Assembly: GCF_014876775.1 (NCBI RefSeq)
Contig: NZ_CP062310.1
Location: 434,001-498,000 of the forward strand
Direction: 5' to 3'
DNA length: 64,000 nucleotides
Source of the DNA: Infirmifilum lucidum
GTDB taxonomy: Archaea; Thermoproteota; Thermoprotei; Thermofilales; Thermofilaceae
The position numbers were made by a program, and so were the translations under genes. The notes beneath the pieces were generated by a model. It had not been told where the DNA came from, did not search any database, and was given only the letters and a program-made list of their open reading frames with translations. How positions within the stretch are numbered: the stretch's first letter is position 1; every line of letters begins with the position of its first letter. Of this stretch, positions 41,188-50,104 are shown piece after piece.

Positions 41188-41671
41188 TCTCGCCCTTCTA
41201 CTCCTCGAGAAGAGTATTGAGAGGTTTGAGAGAGCTCGTAGCTCTAAGGAGGCGAAGTACACGGTCACGCAAGTTGCAAAGATACGGGGTAGAGGCAAAG
41301 GCATGGGAACAGAGGCTGGCAGAGAGCTCCACTCGAAGCTCTGGGGAGATCCCGAGCTGATCGCACGAGAGAGGCTTGTCTCAACCCCGCTCCCGCTGGC
41401 GTGGAGGTTCAGGTTCGGGTGGCTCTACGGTGTGGCCGACCAGGTGCTTTTCCGGGAGGGCGTTCCCGTCCGCGTCGCGGAGGTTAAGAGCTACACTTCG
41501 TACCGCGGCTATGAGCGCGCGCAGGCGAGCCTCTATGGCCTGCTGGTCGAGCTTAACTGGGGTGTGAGGCCGCGTGTCGAGCTAAGGGGGGCTCGCATCG
41601 TGGAGGTTAAGGGCTGGGAGGAGATAGCACTGGAGTCACTGGAATTATTCCTGAAGAAAATACATTATTAA
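41177..41671 (+). CDS. RecB/Cas4-family PD-(D/E)xK nuclease, no Fe-S cysteines
   Basis: 164 residues with the ordered RecB-family signature: GRELH (His52), GVAD (Asp88), AEVK (Glu102, Lys104) and QASLY (Gln116, Tyr120). Unlike Cas4 and AddB it contains no cysteine, so no iron-sulfur cluster. It should be a metal-dependent DNA nuclease. No CRISPR or cas genes are near. Translational overlap with the RadA paralogue makes a joint role in DNA end processing likely. Confidence 0.78.
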   Translation: MPGSLALLLLEKSIERFERARSSKEAKYTVTQVAKIRGRGKGMGTEAGRELHSKLWGDPELIARERLVSTPLPLAWRFRFGWLYGVADQVLFREGVPVRVAEVKSYTSYRGYERAQASLYGLLVELNWGVRPRVELRGARIVEVKGWEEIALESLELFLKKIHY

Positions 41672-41718
41672 AAACTTGCTAGCAATGCTTAACACGGGTT
41701 TTTAGGTGAGAAATAGGG

Positions 41719-42741
41719 GTGGCGGCTTTGAAGAGAGTCGGTGTGGCTGTAGCAGGCCTCGGCAGGATCGGCAGAGTCCACGCGGAGATTCTCTCCTACA
41801 GAGTTGAGAATGCGAGGCTGGTCGCTGTAATGGACGTCGTAGAGGATCTTGCTAGGTCTACGGCCGAGAAGCTCAAGGTTAAGGCGTACACTGACTACGA
41901 CAAGTTGCTGAGAGACGGGGAAGTCGACGCTGTCTTTGTCACTACTCCTACCTACCTGCACCACGACATGATTGTTAGAGCGCTGGAGGCCGGGAAGCAC
42001 GTTTTCACAGAGAAGCCTATAACCGTAACGGTAGACGAGGCAGTAGACGTAGTGAGGAAGGCCGAGAAGGCTGGGCTTAAACTGATGGTCGGGTACATGA
42101 GGCGGTTCGACGCCGCCTACGAGGAAGCCAGGAGGAGGATTTTGAGCGGCGAGATAGGCAGGCCCGTCGCGTTCCTCAACATCGCGCGCGACCCGGGTGC
42201 TCCGCCGGGCTGGGCCCAAGACCCGAAGCTGAGCGGCGGGATATTCCTGGACATGCTTAGCCACGACTTCGACATGGCCAGGTTCCTGGTAGGTAGCGAG
42301 GTTAGGAAAGTATACGTCTCGGGGGCAGCAGTCCTCTACGACGAGATTAGGGCTAAGGGTGACCTCGACCTAGTCAACGTGAACTTCGAGTTTGAAAACG
42401 GCGTCTACGGCGTCTTGCACGGTAGCAGGAAGAGCGTCTTCGGCTACGATCTGCGAACTGAGGTTTTGGGCACCGAGGGGACAGTTTATGTGGGCAGCCA
42501 CGTGGATCCAAACCTGGCTATTGGCGTGAAGAGTGGAGTCGTATTCAGGGGTGTGCAGTGGTTCTGGGCGAGGTTCTACGACGCCTACGTGCGAGAGGAT
42601 CAAGCGTTCATCGACTCCATACTCAACGACACGCACCCGCCGATCTCGGGGCTAGACGGGCTGAGGGTTGTCGAAATAGCGGAGGCTTGCTGGAAGAGCG
42701 TGCGTGAAGGCAGGCCTGTCGACGTCGAGAGGAGAACTTAG
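41719..42741 (+). CDS. Gfo/Idh/MocA-family oxidoreductase, inositol 2-dehydrogenase-like
   Basis: 340 residues. NAD(P)-binding VAGLGRIGRVHAE near 11-23, the EKP motif (HVFTEKPI) near 95, and a C-terminal alpha/beta substrate domain with SGGIFLDMLSHDFDMARFL near 170-188, where Asp and His form the catalytic pair. Closest in outline to myo-inositol 2-dehydrogenase, but sugar or scyllo-inositol substrates are possible. Archaeal inositol lipids make an inositol role reasonable. Convergent with the Lhr gene, overlapping by four bases. Confidence 0.82.
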   Translation: MAALKRVGVAVAGLGRIGRVHAEILSYRVENARLVAVMDVVEDLARSTAEKLKVKAYTDYDKLLRDGEVDAVFVTTPTYLHHDMIVRALEAGKHVFTEKPITVTVDEAVDVVRKAEKAGLKLMVGYMRRFDAAYEEARRRILSGEIGRPVAFLNIARDPGAPPGWAQDPKLSGGIFLDMLSHDFDMARFLVGSEVRKVYVSGAAVLYDEIRAKGDLDLVNVNFEFENGVYGVLHGSRKSVFGYDLRTEVLGTEGTVYVGSHVDPNLAIGVKSGVVFRGVQWFWARFYDAYVREDQAFIDSILNDTHPPISGLDGLRVVEIAEACWKSVREGRPVDVERRT

Positions 42742-45566
42742 TCCTCCCAGTACCTCCTAGTCCTGGTGTAGTTGGCCTCGGCTAAAAGTATGTTTTTAAC
42801 GAGCGTTTCTTCATCCCGGCTCTTCGAGAGAATACTCTTCGCCGTCGACGGGCCTATCCCGTGACCGGCTAGCGCCAGGAGTGCTGGGTAGCCGTACGAC
42901 ATAAAGAGCGACGCTATCTGCCTTGCTTTCTCAACGAACTTCTCCTCCTCGCGGGTGAGCTTCTCCCCTCTCCTCCATTTCCTGATTATCTTTATGTTCT
43001 CCGCCTCGTAGGGCCTTAGGGCGGCTAAGGCCCTCGACCCGCACTTTGGGCACGAAGCTATGTTCCGGGCGTCCTGCACCCTGAGCTCTGAGCTCCACTC
43101 GCCGCAGTGCATGCAGTAGAGCACTATTCTCGTGCTCTCCAGCCTCTTTAGGACGGCTGTTAGGACAGAGGATATCGGGATGCCCGAGGAGATGACCCCT
43201 GTCCTCACGAATGGCTTCTCGAAGATTAGCTGGGATAGAGGGCTTAGCTCTGCAACTGTGTAGACGTAAACTTTCCTCTTCCCGGCCTCAATAGACCTGG
43301 CGAATTTCTCGACTACTTCTAGGTCGAAGTGCTCGACCAGGCACGAGTTAACCGCCTCCACGTCAACGGGGGTGTCCCTGAGCCTCTTCTTCAGTATGGA
43401 CAAGTAGCCTGGCTCGACTTTACCCCTGCTCCTGTCTATTACGCCCATCCGAGTCGCCACGTGTAGGAGTTCGAGAAGGTATGCGTTGCTCTCGCGCACG
43501 GCCTCTCTCACTCTCTCAAGCGCCCAGGGTATGCCCTTCCTCAAGACCTCCTCTACCATGTTGCCCGAAAGCTCGGAGGGGGCGTAGACAAATACCCTGT
43601 AGGGGTCAGCGTAGTAGCGCGTAGAGAAGCCGTAAAACCCTCTAATTGCAAACGCCAGGAGGAGGGCCAGCAGGTTGTTGCCCCTCGTGCCCAGGTACGT
43701 GTGGCAGACGATAATAGTTTTCCCGCTTTGGCGCTGGACTTCCACGACTACGCTGTTTTCGGTAGGGAGGATCCCCAGGCGCAGTTGTTTCTCCATGATT
43801 CCTCTCAGCTCGGCAGCTATGGAGTCCGGGATTTTGTACTCTCTGAAGAGCTCCTGCTCTCTGCCTCTCGGCAATAGCTCGGAAAGCCTCCTGTAAAAAG
43901 CTCCGACTTCCCTGGCAACCCTCCACTCTACGGGTAGCAACATGCCTGTCCAGATCGGCGGCTCTCCCAATTCTCCCGTGTGCTCAGTTACGTAGGTTTT
44001 GTTCCTCTCAACGTCTACCTCCTCGATCTCCCAGGCTCTCCCGGACAGGATAATCACCTTACCCCTGTCTATCATTGATGCAAATGAGTAGTCTAGGTGC
44101 CCTATTACCCTCCTGGAGGCAAGGTCTTCTACGTCAAAAGAGGGGTTATCGGGGATCATCGAGGCCGAGCCGTAGTAGTAGCTTATCGTCCTCCTCCCCA
44201 TCCTAACCCTATCGCCGTCGAGCCTGACGATGCCGATAGAGTCCATGAACCTCAGTAGTTCGACTAGTGCACCGTAGCTCAGCTCTCTGTAGGGGTAGGC
44301 TCTCGTGACTATTGCGTAGAGCCTGTCTATGGGCACTTCGCGGTACTCGAGTACTAGGCCAGCTACCTGGTGGGCCAGGACGTCCAGCGGGGATTTAAAG
44401 GTGCCTAGAGACTCGAGGTCGCCGCGTACAGCCCTTCTGGCGAGAACGGCCGACTCGACGGCATCCTCTACGCCGAGGGGGATTATGATGCCCTCTGATA
44501 CCTCGCCTAGCTTGTGTCTCGCACGCCCGACCCTCTGTACCAGTTTTATGGCCTGTCGAGGCGAGCCGAACTGCACGACTAGCCTAGCGTACCCTATGTC
44601 TATGCCGAGCTCCAGGCTCGAAGTCGCGACTACCGCCTTTATTTTCCCGCTTTTGAACATGGACTCTGCCTCCTCGCGTTCTTCACGGGATAGGCTGCCG
44701 TGATGGACTCTAACCTCAAGCCCGAAGTCTCTCGAGAGAACCCTCCCAAGCAGTTCCGCCGTGTCTCGGGTGTTCGTGAAGACTATTACGCCCCCCTTGG
44801 CCGCTTCGTCGGCGATTAGCCTAACCTTGGAGTAGAGCTCTGGTGGCACGTTGTCGGGGGTATATCCGCCTGTTTGGGGGATATCTGCAATCGTGATCCT
44901 GTAGGCTTTTCTCTCGCTCCACTCTATGACGGTACCGCTCCGCCCGCCACTAATGAATTCAAGCGCCCTGCTAGGATCCCTGAGCGTTGCAGAAAGAGCC
45001 ACTACTCTGAGGCTCTTTGAGAGGAGTCTAAGCCTCTCTAGGGCAACTGCAAGCTGGACGCCTCTCTTGTCGTCGATGAGCTCGTGGAGCTCGTCGACGA
45101 CAACCCACCGGAGGTTGGGTAGGTGTGTCCGAAGCCTCTTGTCTACAATTAGGAACTGGAGCGTCTCTGGGGTTGTGATAAGGAAGTGCGGTGGGCTCTC
45201 AGCTATCTTCCTGCGCTTTGACTGGGGCGTGTCGCCGTGTCGTATCTCTGCGGAGAACCCTAGCGATACAAACAAGTCTCGCATCCTGAGGTTTATGTCC
45301 CTGTTTAGCGCCCGGAGGGGGGTAATGTATAAGGCATATATTGGTTGCCCTCCCTCTTCCAATAGGCTCTTAAGTATGGGAAGAACAGCAGCCTCTGTTT
45401 TGCCAGACCCGGTGGGTGCTACAATCAGGAGGTTGCTGGTGTAGCTATAGAGCTTGAGGGCCTGTAGCTGTATGTAGTTTAGGCTACTGTACCCCTCTCT
45501 TTCCAGCACCTCTAGTAGAGACCTTGGCAACTTGTCTTGTAGTTCCTGTAGCGTCGCCTCAGCCAC
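42738..45566 (-). CDS. Lhr-type superfamily 2 DNA helicase
   Basis: 942 residues. Q-motif and Walker A APTGSGKT near 50-57, DELHEL box near 159, SAT motif (ALSATLRDP), motif VI QRVGRARHKLGE near 345-356. The Lhr-specific winged-helix and barrel regions follow. The C terminus adds a zinc ribbon (CMHCGE and CPKCGS) and a helix-hairpin-helix (YGYPALLALAGHGIGP). Archaeal Lhr proteins unwind forked DNA and RNA-DNA hybrids in repair. GTG start. Its 3' neighbour is the inositol-type dehydrogenase on the other strand. Confidence 0.9.
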   Translation of the reverse strand: MAEATLQELQDKLPRSLLEVLEREGYSSLNYIQLQALKLYSYTSNLLIVAPTGSGKTEAAVLPILKSLLEEGGQPIYALYITPLRALNRDINLRMRDLFVSLGFSAEIRHGDTPQSKRRKIAESPPHFLITTPETLQFLIVDKRLRTHLPNLRWVVVDELHELIDDKRGVQLAVALERLRLLSKSLRVVALSATLRDPSRALEFISGGRSGTVIEWSERKAYRITIADIPQTGGYTPDNVPPELYSKVRLIADEAAKGGVIVFTNTRDTAELLGRVLSRDFGLEVRVHHGSLSREEREEAESMFKSGKIKAVVATSSLELGIDIGYARLVVQFGSPRQAIKLVQRVGRARHKLGEVSEGIIIPLGVEDAVESAVLARRAVRGDLESLGTFKSPLDVLAHQVAGLVLEYREVPIDRLYAIVTRAYPYRELSYGALVELLRFMDSIGIVRLDGDRVRMGRRTISYYYGSASMIPDNPSFDVEDLASRRVIGHLDYSFASMIDRGKVIILSGRAWEIEEVDVERNKTYVTEHTGELGEPPIWTGMLLPVEWRVAREVGAFYRRLSELLPRGREQELFREYKIPDSIAAELRGIMEKQLRLGILPTENSVVVEVQRQSGKTIIVCHTYLGTRGNNLLALLLAFAIRGFYGFSTRYYADPYRVFVYAPSELSGNMVEEVLRKGIPWALERVREAVRESNAYLLELLHVATRMGVIDRSRGKVEPGYLSILKKRLRDTPVDVEAVNSCLVEHFDLEVVEKFARSIEAGKRKVYVYTVAELSPLSQLIFEKPFVRTGVISSGIPISSVLTAVLKRLESTRIVLYCMHCGEWSSELRVQDARNIASCPKCGSRALAALRPYEAENIKIIRKWRRGEKLTREEEKFVEKARQIASLFMSYGYPALLALAGHGIGPSTAKSILSKSRDEETLVKNILLAEANYTRTRRYWED

Positions 45567-45701
45567 TTTAAGTTACCTTCTAGGAGACTCCATGGGGGTT
45601 TTGGGTAATAACCTTTGTCTCGGGGTTGTTGGGAGGGACGCCAGAAATATAGGGGCCTTGTGGAGAGTAGTGAATGAGACATGTTGTAGCGTGAAGGGGC
45701 C

Positions 45702-46445
45702 ATGGAGGACTATGCCAGCCTCAAGGGCGACCTTGAGAGCTTCATAAAAAGCAGGGGCAGCGTCTCCGCTGGGGAGCTCGTGGAGTGGGCTAAAAGAAAG
45801 GGGATTAGCGAAATCACACTCTACGTGCTTGTACAGGAGTTGCTCGAGAGCGGGGAATTCCGCGGCGAGGGGGAGCCGCAGGTAATCGAGCCTGTCATAA
45901 ACATTGAGGTGCCCTCACGGGTAGTCTACGTCAAGAAGGCAGTCCAGCCCGCTAGGCCTGCTAGAGCCCCTACTCCGAGGAAGACTAGCAGGAAGAAGAC
46001 TAGGGCAGTTTCCTCCCACTCGCTTCTAAAATTCCTCCAAGCAGAGGTAGAAAGCGAGGCAGAGGAGCCGGAGCACGAGGAGGCCGGAATAGGAGGGGTT
46101 GAGGGGGAGGCGCCCAGCAAGGAGGCTCCCGCCAGAACTACGGCTACCGAGAAGGAGGGAGGGGATTTGAGCGGACTAGAGGATCTCCTGAAAGACGCTG
46201 ACTTTTCGAAGGCTATAAGGTATCTAGGCAGGTACTGGAGCGTAGGCAAGTTGAGGTTCCTGAGCGACATGGTTAACGATGGGGTCGAACTTGGGAAGGC
46301 CGAGAAAATACTCCTCGAGTTGAGGAGGAGGAGGCTTGTGGAATTGACAGAGAACAATGTCATAAATGCCGGCGAGGAGCTCAGGAAGCTCTACAGGAGA
46401 ACGCAGAGTTCCCTGCCGCTATACGACCTCTTTGAGAAAACCTGA
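45702..46445 (+). CDS. Unknown protein with two putative winged-helix domains and a charged linker
   Basis: 247 residues. Residues ~5-55 (VSAGELVEWAKRKGISEITLY) and ~165-235 (VGKLRFLSDMVNDGVELGKA, LLELRRRRLVELTENN) look like winged-helix domains. Between them is an Arg/Lys/Pro-rich then Glu-rich disordered linker (about 80-155). Not recognised as a named family. Lies divergently from Lhr and convergent with S25e. The domain layout suggests a nucleic-acid-binding protein tied to transcription or repair; this is inference. Confidence 0.6.
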   Translation: MEDYASLKGDLESFIKSRGSVSAGELVEWAKRKGISEITLYVLVQELLESGEFRGEGEPQVIEPVINIEVPSRVVYVKKAVQPARPARAPTPRKTSRKKTRAVSSHSLLKFLQAEVESEAEEPEHEEAGIGGVEGEAPSKEAPARTTATEKEGGDLSGLEDLLKDADFSKAIRYLGRYWSVGKLRFLSDMVNDGVELGKAEKILLELRRRRLVELTENNVINAGEELRKLYRRTQSSLPLYDLFEKT

Positions 46446-46451
46446 AGGACA

Positions 46452-46775
46452 CTACTTGCCGGCCGGCACGTAAATCGGCACTCTGCTGTTCTTGTCGACA
46501 GCTACAAGAACCCCTCTGCTCTCAAGTTCGCGTAGAACCCTCTTCGCCCGGCTAAGTTTCAGGCCGAAACGGGTGGCGAGAACGTAGGGAGTAATGTACT
46601 TTAGGCCTTTTATGTCCTTTACAACGGCTTCGAGTGAGAGCTCCGTCAACTCACCAGTTGACCCAGATAGCTTCATCTGCGGTTTCTTGCCCCCCTCCTC
46701 TTTCTTCCCCTCAGCCCCCTTCTTCATTCTCTTCTCGAGGGCACTTACCGTGGGCCTTTTCTTGCCCCCACCCAT
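46452..46775 (-). CDS. rps25e: 30S ribosomal protein S25e
   Basis: 107 residues: basic N-terminal tail (GGGKKRPTVSALEKRMKKG) followed by the S25e winged helix (IKGLKYITPYVLATRFGLK, RVLRELESRGVLVAV). Found in archaea and eukaryotes only. A TATA-like CTATATTG lies about 28 bases before the ATG. Confidence 0.93.
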   Translation of the reverse strand: MGGGKKRPTVSALEKRMKKGAEGKKEEGGKKPQMKLSGSTGELTELSLEAVVKDIKGLKYITPYVLATRFGLKLSRAKRVLRELESRGVLVAVDKNSRVPIYVPAGK

Positions 46776-46929
46776 ACTTACTCACTCTCTACCCAATATA
46801 GCCTCCCAGCGTTTTTAAACCTTTTCCGCCACTGCAAGCATCCTAGAAGTACGGAGAAGCCTGCCGCGTTGCGTGGGCCCGGCGAGCCAGCCTCTGCCTA
46901 CCAACCCTGTACAGGATGTGAGTCTGAGG

Positions 46930-46945
46930 CCCCGGCGCGCCGGGG
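46930..46945. other. 16-bp GC palindrome just after radA
   Basis: CCCCGGCGCGCCGGGG is a perfect palindrome seven bases beyond the radA stop. As RNA it would form a very stable hairpin. No T-run follows on the radA strand. It sits at the edge of an unusually GC-rich 90-base stretch (about 46860-46950) in which I find no tRNA or C/D sRNA pattern. Confidence 0.45.
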
Positions 46946-46952
46946 GCTATTC

Positions 46953-48044
46953 TTAGACGTCTGTAACGCCGTCTTCGGATATTGCGAAGGCGGCTTCCTT
47001 CTCAGCGTGCTTGGGGCTGTCGATGATCCTGGCTATCCTCTTCCCCTCTTTAGCCTTGCGGAGCCATATTCTGTACGTGAAGCCGTGGGCCATAATGTTC
47101 CCACCTGCAGGCCTGAGGGGGTTGCCGAAGAAGACGTCTGGAGCCGCCATTACCTGGTTCGTCACGACAACAGCCAGATTGTAGAGGCTTGCGAGCTTGT
47201 GGAGCTGGCTTATATGCCTGTTCAGCTTCTGCTGGCGCGAGGCCAGGTTCTCCCTGCCGGGATACTCTGACCTAAAGTGGTTGATTAGGCTGTCAACTAC
47301 TATTAGTCGAATATTGTTCTTCTCAATGTACTTCTTGGCTTCGTCGACAAGCAACATCTGGTGGTCGCTGTTGTAGGCCCGAGCATATATTATGTTCTCA
47401 AGAGCCTTCTCGGGTTCTAGCCCTCTTGCTCTAGCTATCTGGATTATCCTCTCGGGCCTGAACGTGCCCTCAGTGTCTATGTAAAGCGCCCGTGCACCAA
47501 GACCACCCTTCTCCTTTGGTAGTTGCACGATCACGCTAAGCTGGTGGCATAGCTGTGTCTTCCCGGCGCCGAACTCGCCTATTAGCTCCGTGAGGCTTCC
47601 AACCTCTATCCCGCCTTCGAGCAGGTCGTCAAGGCTTTTAACGCCCGTGCTAATGTACTCGATATTCTTCCTCTTCTCGAATAGCTCTTTCGCTGTGATG
47701 AATTCCTCTCCCCGGCTTACGAGCTTCTGTGCTGCCCTGATTATAGCCATAGCACGCTCCTCCGAGCCGAGTATCAGCGCTAGCTCATGCGCAGACGCGA
47801 ACGCTAGATCCTTAACGGAGTAGTAACCGGCTGCCCGTAGCTTTTGCGCAGTTATCCTACCTACACCCTCAAGGTCTTCTAGGCGTATCTCCTCGCCCTC
47901 GACCTCTTCCGGGAAGGCTTCAGCCGCCTCGTCCTCCTGCAATATACCACGCGCTATCTCGTCTAGCTCACTTGCCTCAGAACTGGCTTCCCGGAGTTCT
48001 ACCTCCTCTTCGGCTTTGCCCTTGCTCTTCTTAGGCATCGCCAC
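46953..48044 (-). CDS. radA: DNA repair and recombination protein RadA
   Basis: The archaeal Rad51 homologue, forming filaments on single-stranded DNA for strand exchange. 363 residues. An acidic N-terminal extension (about 1-50) precedes the helix-hairpin-helix domain ([16 protein letters not shown]). The polymerisation motif FITA is at 115-118 and Walker A GEFGAGKT at 156-163. Walker B RLIVVDS and loop L2 [11 protein letters not shown] follow. The acidic extension is longer than in most RadA proteins. Compare the paralogue at 40240-41187. Transcribed toward S25e after a 177-base gap. Confidence 0.96.
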   Translation of the reverse strand: MAMPKKSKGKAEEEVELREASSEASELDEIARGILQEDEAAEAFPEEVEGEEIRLEDLEGVGRITAQKLRAAGYYSVKDLAFASAHELALILGSEERAMAIIRAAQKLVSRGEEFITAKELFEKRKNIEYISTGVKSLDDLLEGGIEVGSLTELIGEFGAGKTQLCHQLSVIVQLPKEKGGLGARALYIDTEGTFRPERIIQIARARGLEPEKALENIIYARAYNSDHQMLLVDEAKKYIEKNNIRLIVVDSLINHFRSEYPGRENLASRQQKLNRHISQLHKLASLYNLAVVVTNQVMAAPDVFFGNPLRPAGGNIMAHGFTYRIWLRKAKEGKRIARIIDSPKHAEKEAAFAISEDGVTDV

Positions 48045-48154
48045 TAATCCCCGGAGGAAATTACGCTGAAAGAGTATTTAAAGGTTGCCAACAAGTATAG
48101 TGAAAGTGAAGTCAACATTATATGTTCCCATGATAACAAGCCTTAATTAGGTAC

Positions 48155-48706
48155 ATGGGGCGGATTAAGGCAGGAGTAGTCGTGGTATACTTGGACGCGG
48201 GGAAGCTGGAGAAAACACTAAACGTAGTGCTGGAGACGCTAGTAATTCTCGCGAGAAAGAAGGGTATTAGGGCGTCTAGAGGGGGAATAAAGAGCGGGAT
48301 AGGCTTCGGCGTAGATACTCCATACCTGCTTGCTCAAGGACTCACCGCACGGGAAATGATCGTGGAGAGAAACGGAGTTTTCACCACAACAGCTGTCGGG
48401 GAGAAGTTCCTCGAGCATGTAGTTGAAATAGCATCCATAATAGAAGACGACTCGCTCTTCCCAGAGTTTAACAGCGGAAAGCTTATTGGGGCTGTTCTCT
48501 ATGCCCTGTACGACTGGAGCAACACTAAAACAGGAGAAGAGATGCTCTCAGAGGCTGTTCAAGTCGCTAGCGAGTTAAGAGGTCTTCGGGCAAGGAGCCC
48601 GGACGCCTTCAAACTCGTAGCTATAACACTACCCAGGATGTATTACGAGGACGGAAAGTACACACCTCTAAGGCTAATCCAAGAGGTTTCGGGGATAGTA
48701 AGGTAA
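48155..48706 (+). CDS. Hypothetical protein
   Basis: 183 residues, soluble. Begins with a strand (AGVVVVYLDAGKLEKTLNVV) and a basic Gly-rich segment (KKGIRASRGGIKSGIGFG) that could contact nucleic acid or phosphate; the remainder is mostly helical. No family recognised. Divergent from radA, 111 bases away, and followed by an orphan helix-turn-helix protein on the same strand. Confidence 0.6.
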   Translation: MGRIKAGVVVVYLDAGKLEKTLNVVLETLVILARKKGIRASRGGIKSGIGFGVDTPYLLAQGLTAREMIVERNGVFTTTAVGEKFLEHVVEIASIIEDDSLFPEFNSGKLIGAVLYALYDWSNTKTGEEMLSEAVQVASELRGLRARSPDAFKLVAITLPRMYYEDGKYTPLRLIQEVSGIVR

Positions 48707-48752
48707 GTTCACCGGATATTTTTATTTGGACTCTTTTTTAATAGAAATTGAA

Positions 48753-49814
48753 GTGCGCGTGCTTCGCCTTAGGAGGATAGAGTTCAACGTAATAAGGCAC
48801 CTACCTTTCTGCAGGGATTACACTGACGTTGCGCGTAGCTCTGGTGTAAGCTTGTCGAGTGTTCCCCGTGTCCTGTCGAGCTTGAGGTCTAAGTTCCTCC
48901 TACGTGCCCTTTTCGACTTAAACTCTATGGGCTTCTCGCTAGGCCTATTTAAAGTTAGGTTCAGCGAAGAGCTGTACCAGAAGCCAATACCGTTCGTCCT
49001 CGAGAAAATACCCGTGTCTCTTGGGAAAAGTGAGCTCTCCCTGTTATTGTTGGCTCTATGCCCCGCTGGGAGGTGTAGCGATGTGGCAGACATACTGAAG
49101 TCCGAGGAGTACACTAGCCTTGCGGGGAGGTTTCTGTGGAGGAGTGATATGCCAAGAGACGCTGTACTGGATGGGGGCTACCTCAGAGTAAACTTCGACT
49201 CTATACGAGAAATCATGGAAAGAGAGATTTCGCCGAGAATTAGTGCACCTGTAAAGAGAAAACCTGACTACGTGGATCTATGGATAACAGCAGAGCTTAT
49301 GCGGGATCCCTTTGTTCGCTTGTCGAAGAAGGCTGAAGAAATGGGGTTGAAGCAGCAGACTGCAAGCTATCATTACAACCAGCACGTCCGCCCTCTGCAC
49401 TTGTTCAACGTGCTTACACCCAAGTTTCGCTCGCTGAGAGTTCCGGGCATTCTGCTAGAGTTACACACGAGCAGGGAGAGCTCCGAGCAAGTTGCCTGGG
49501 GCCTCTCCCTCCACCCGATGATCCGCGAAACACTCGTCTCCGAAGACGGAAGAGTATATGTCCTGTCCTACATACAGGGGAGCGATCTCTTCGAGCTCTA
49601 CCGTTTCTTAGAGGAGAGTGAACTGGTAAAGGCTTTCACTTATAGGGGGGTCCTAATACACGAAGTTCTCGAGTATACTCTTCCATTCGGCGATGCATTC
49701 CGGGAAGACCCCTACAACCTAGAAGTAATGTACGAGGCAATATACACGCCGAGGCAACCTAAGCCCCAATGGCACGTCTACAGGATAGGAGATGAGCAGG
49801 CCCTAGGACAGTAG
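48753..49814 (+). CDS. Orphan protein with two Lrp-like helix-turn-helix regions
   Basis: 353 residues from GTG 48753. N-terminal HTH at about 20-50 (TDVARSSGVSLSSVPRVLSSL) and a second HTH-like region near 200 (RLSKKAEEMGLKQQTASYHY), then a ligand-domain-like C-terminal half. It resembles transcriptional regulators but I recognise no family. The upstream TTG (48726) overlaps the TATA-like ATATTTTTA (48716-48724), which instead fits GTG 48753 at 30-33 bases. Confidence 0.6.
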   Translation: MRVLRLRRIEFNVIRHLPFCRDYTDVARSSGVSLSSVPRVLSSLRSKFLLRALFDLNSMGFSLGLFKVRFSEELYQKPIPFVLEKIPVSLGKSELSLLLLALCPAGRCSDVADILKSEEYTSLAGRFLWRSDMPRDAVLDGGYLRVNFDSIREIMEREISPRISAPVKRKPDYVDLWITAELMRDPFVRLSKKAEEMGLKQQTASYHYNQHVRPLHLFNVLTPKFRSLRVPGILLELHTSRESSEQVAWGLSLHPMIRETLVSEDGRVYVLSYIQGSDLFELYRFLEESELVKAFTYRGVLIHEVLEYTLPFGDAFREDPYNLEVMYEAIYTPRQPKPQWHVYRIGDEQALGQ

Positions 49815-49821
49815 AGACAGG

Positions 49822-50022
49822 TCACCTGGCCGCCAGGAAGAGTGCTACGTATAGGAAAAGTAGGGTGAGCCCCACCAAGATTAGAGCAAGCGCAACTCTA
49901 GCCTCGCGTTGATCCAGTACACTATCATATGCAGAGGGATGAGAGTGCCGCGTCCACTCCTCATACTCTAGCTTCGCAAAGGGGGAAGATTTCTCCTCTC
50001 TCTGTTCCCTGTTGTCCCCCAT
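49822..50022 (-). CDS. Small tail-anchored membrane protein
   Basis: 66 residues: a charged N-terminal half followed by one C-terminal transmembrane helix (about 44-64, ALALILVGLTLLFLYVALFL) ending in Arg. The layout suggests tail anchoring with the charged part in the cytoplasm. Not recognised. A TATA-like CTTTTATCT about 31 bases upstream supports it as a real gene, divergent from the zinc-ribbon pair. Confidence 0.5.
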   Translation of the reverse strand: MGDNREQREEKSSPFAKLEYEEWTRHSHPSAYDSVLDQREARVALALILVGLTLLFLYVALFLAAR

Positions 50023-50104
50023 AGGCTTGTATACCTAAACCCCGCCTAGATAAAAGTTCCTATCATGGAGAAGACTTATCACTTAGGACTTGCCTAAGGG
50101 TATT

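Noticed and set aside
41177-41671. Cas4 of a CRISPR adaptation module
   Set aside because: No iron-sulfur cysteines and no repeats or cas1/cas2 genes in the window.
46856-46950. Possible tRNA in the GC-rich gap after radA
   Set aside because: No T-loop GTTCxAAxC sequence, no matching acceptor stem and no D-arm were found on either strand.
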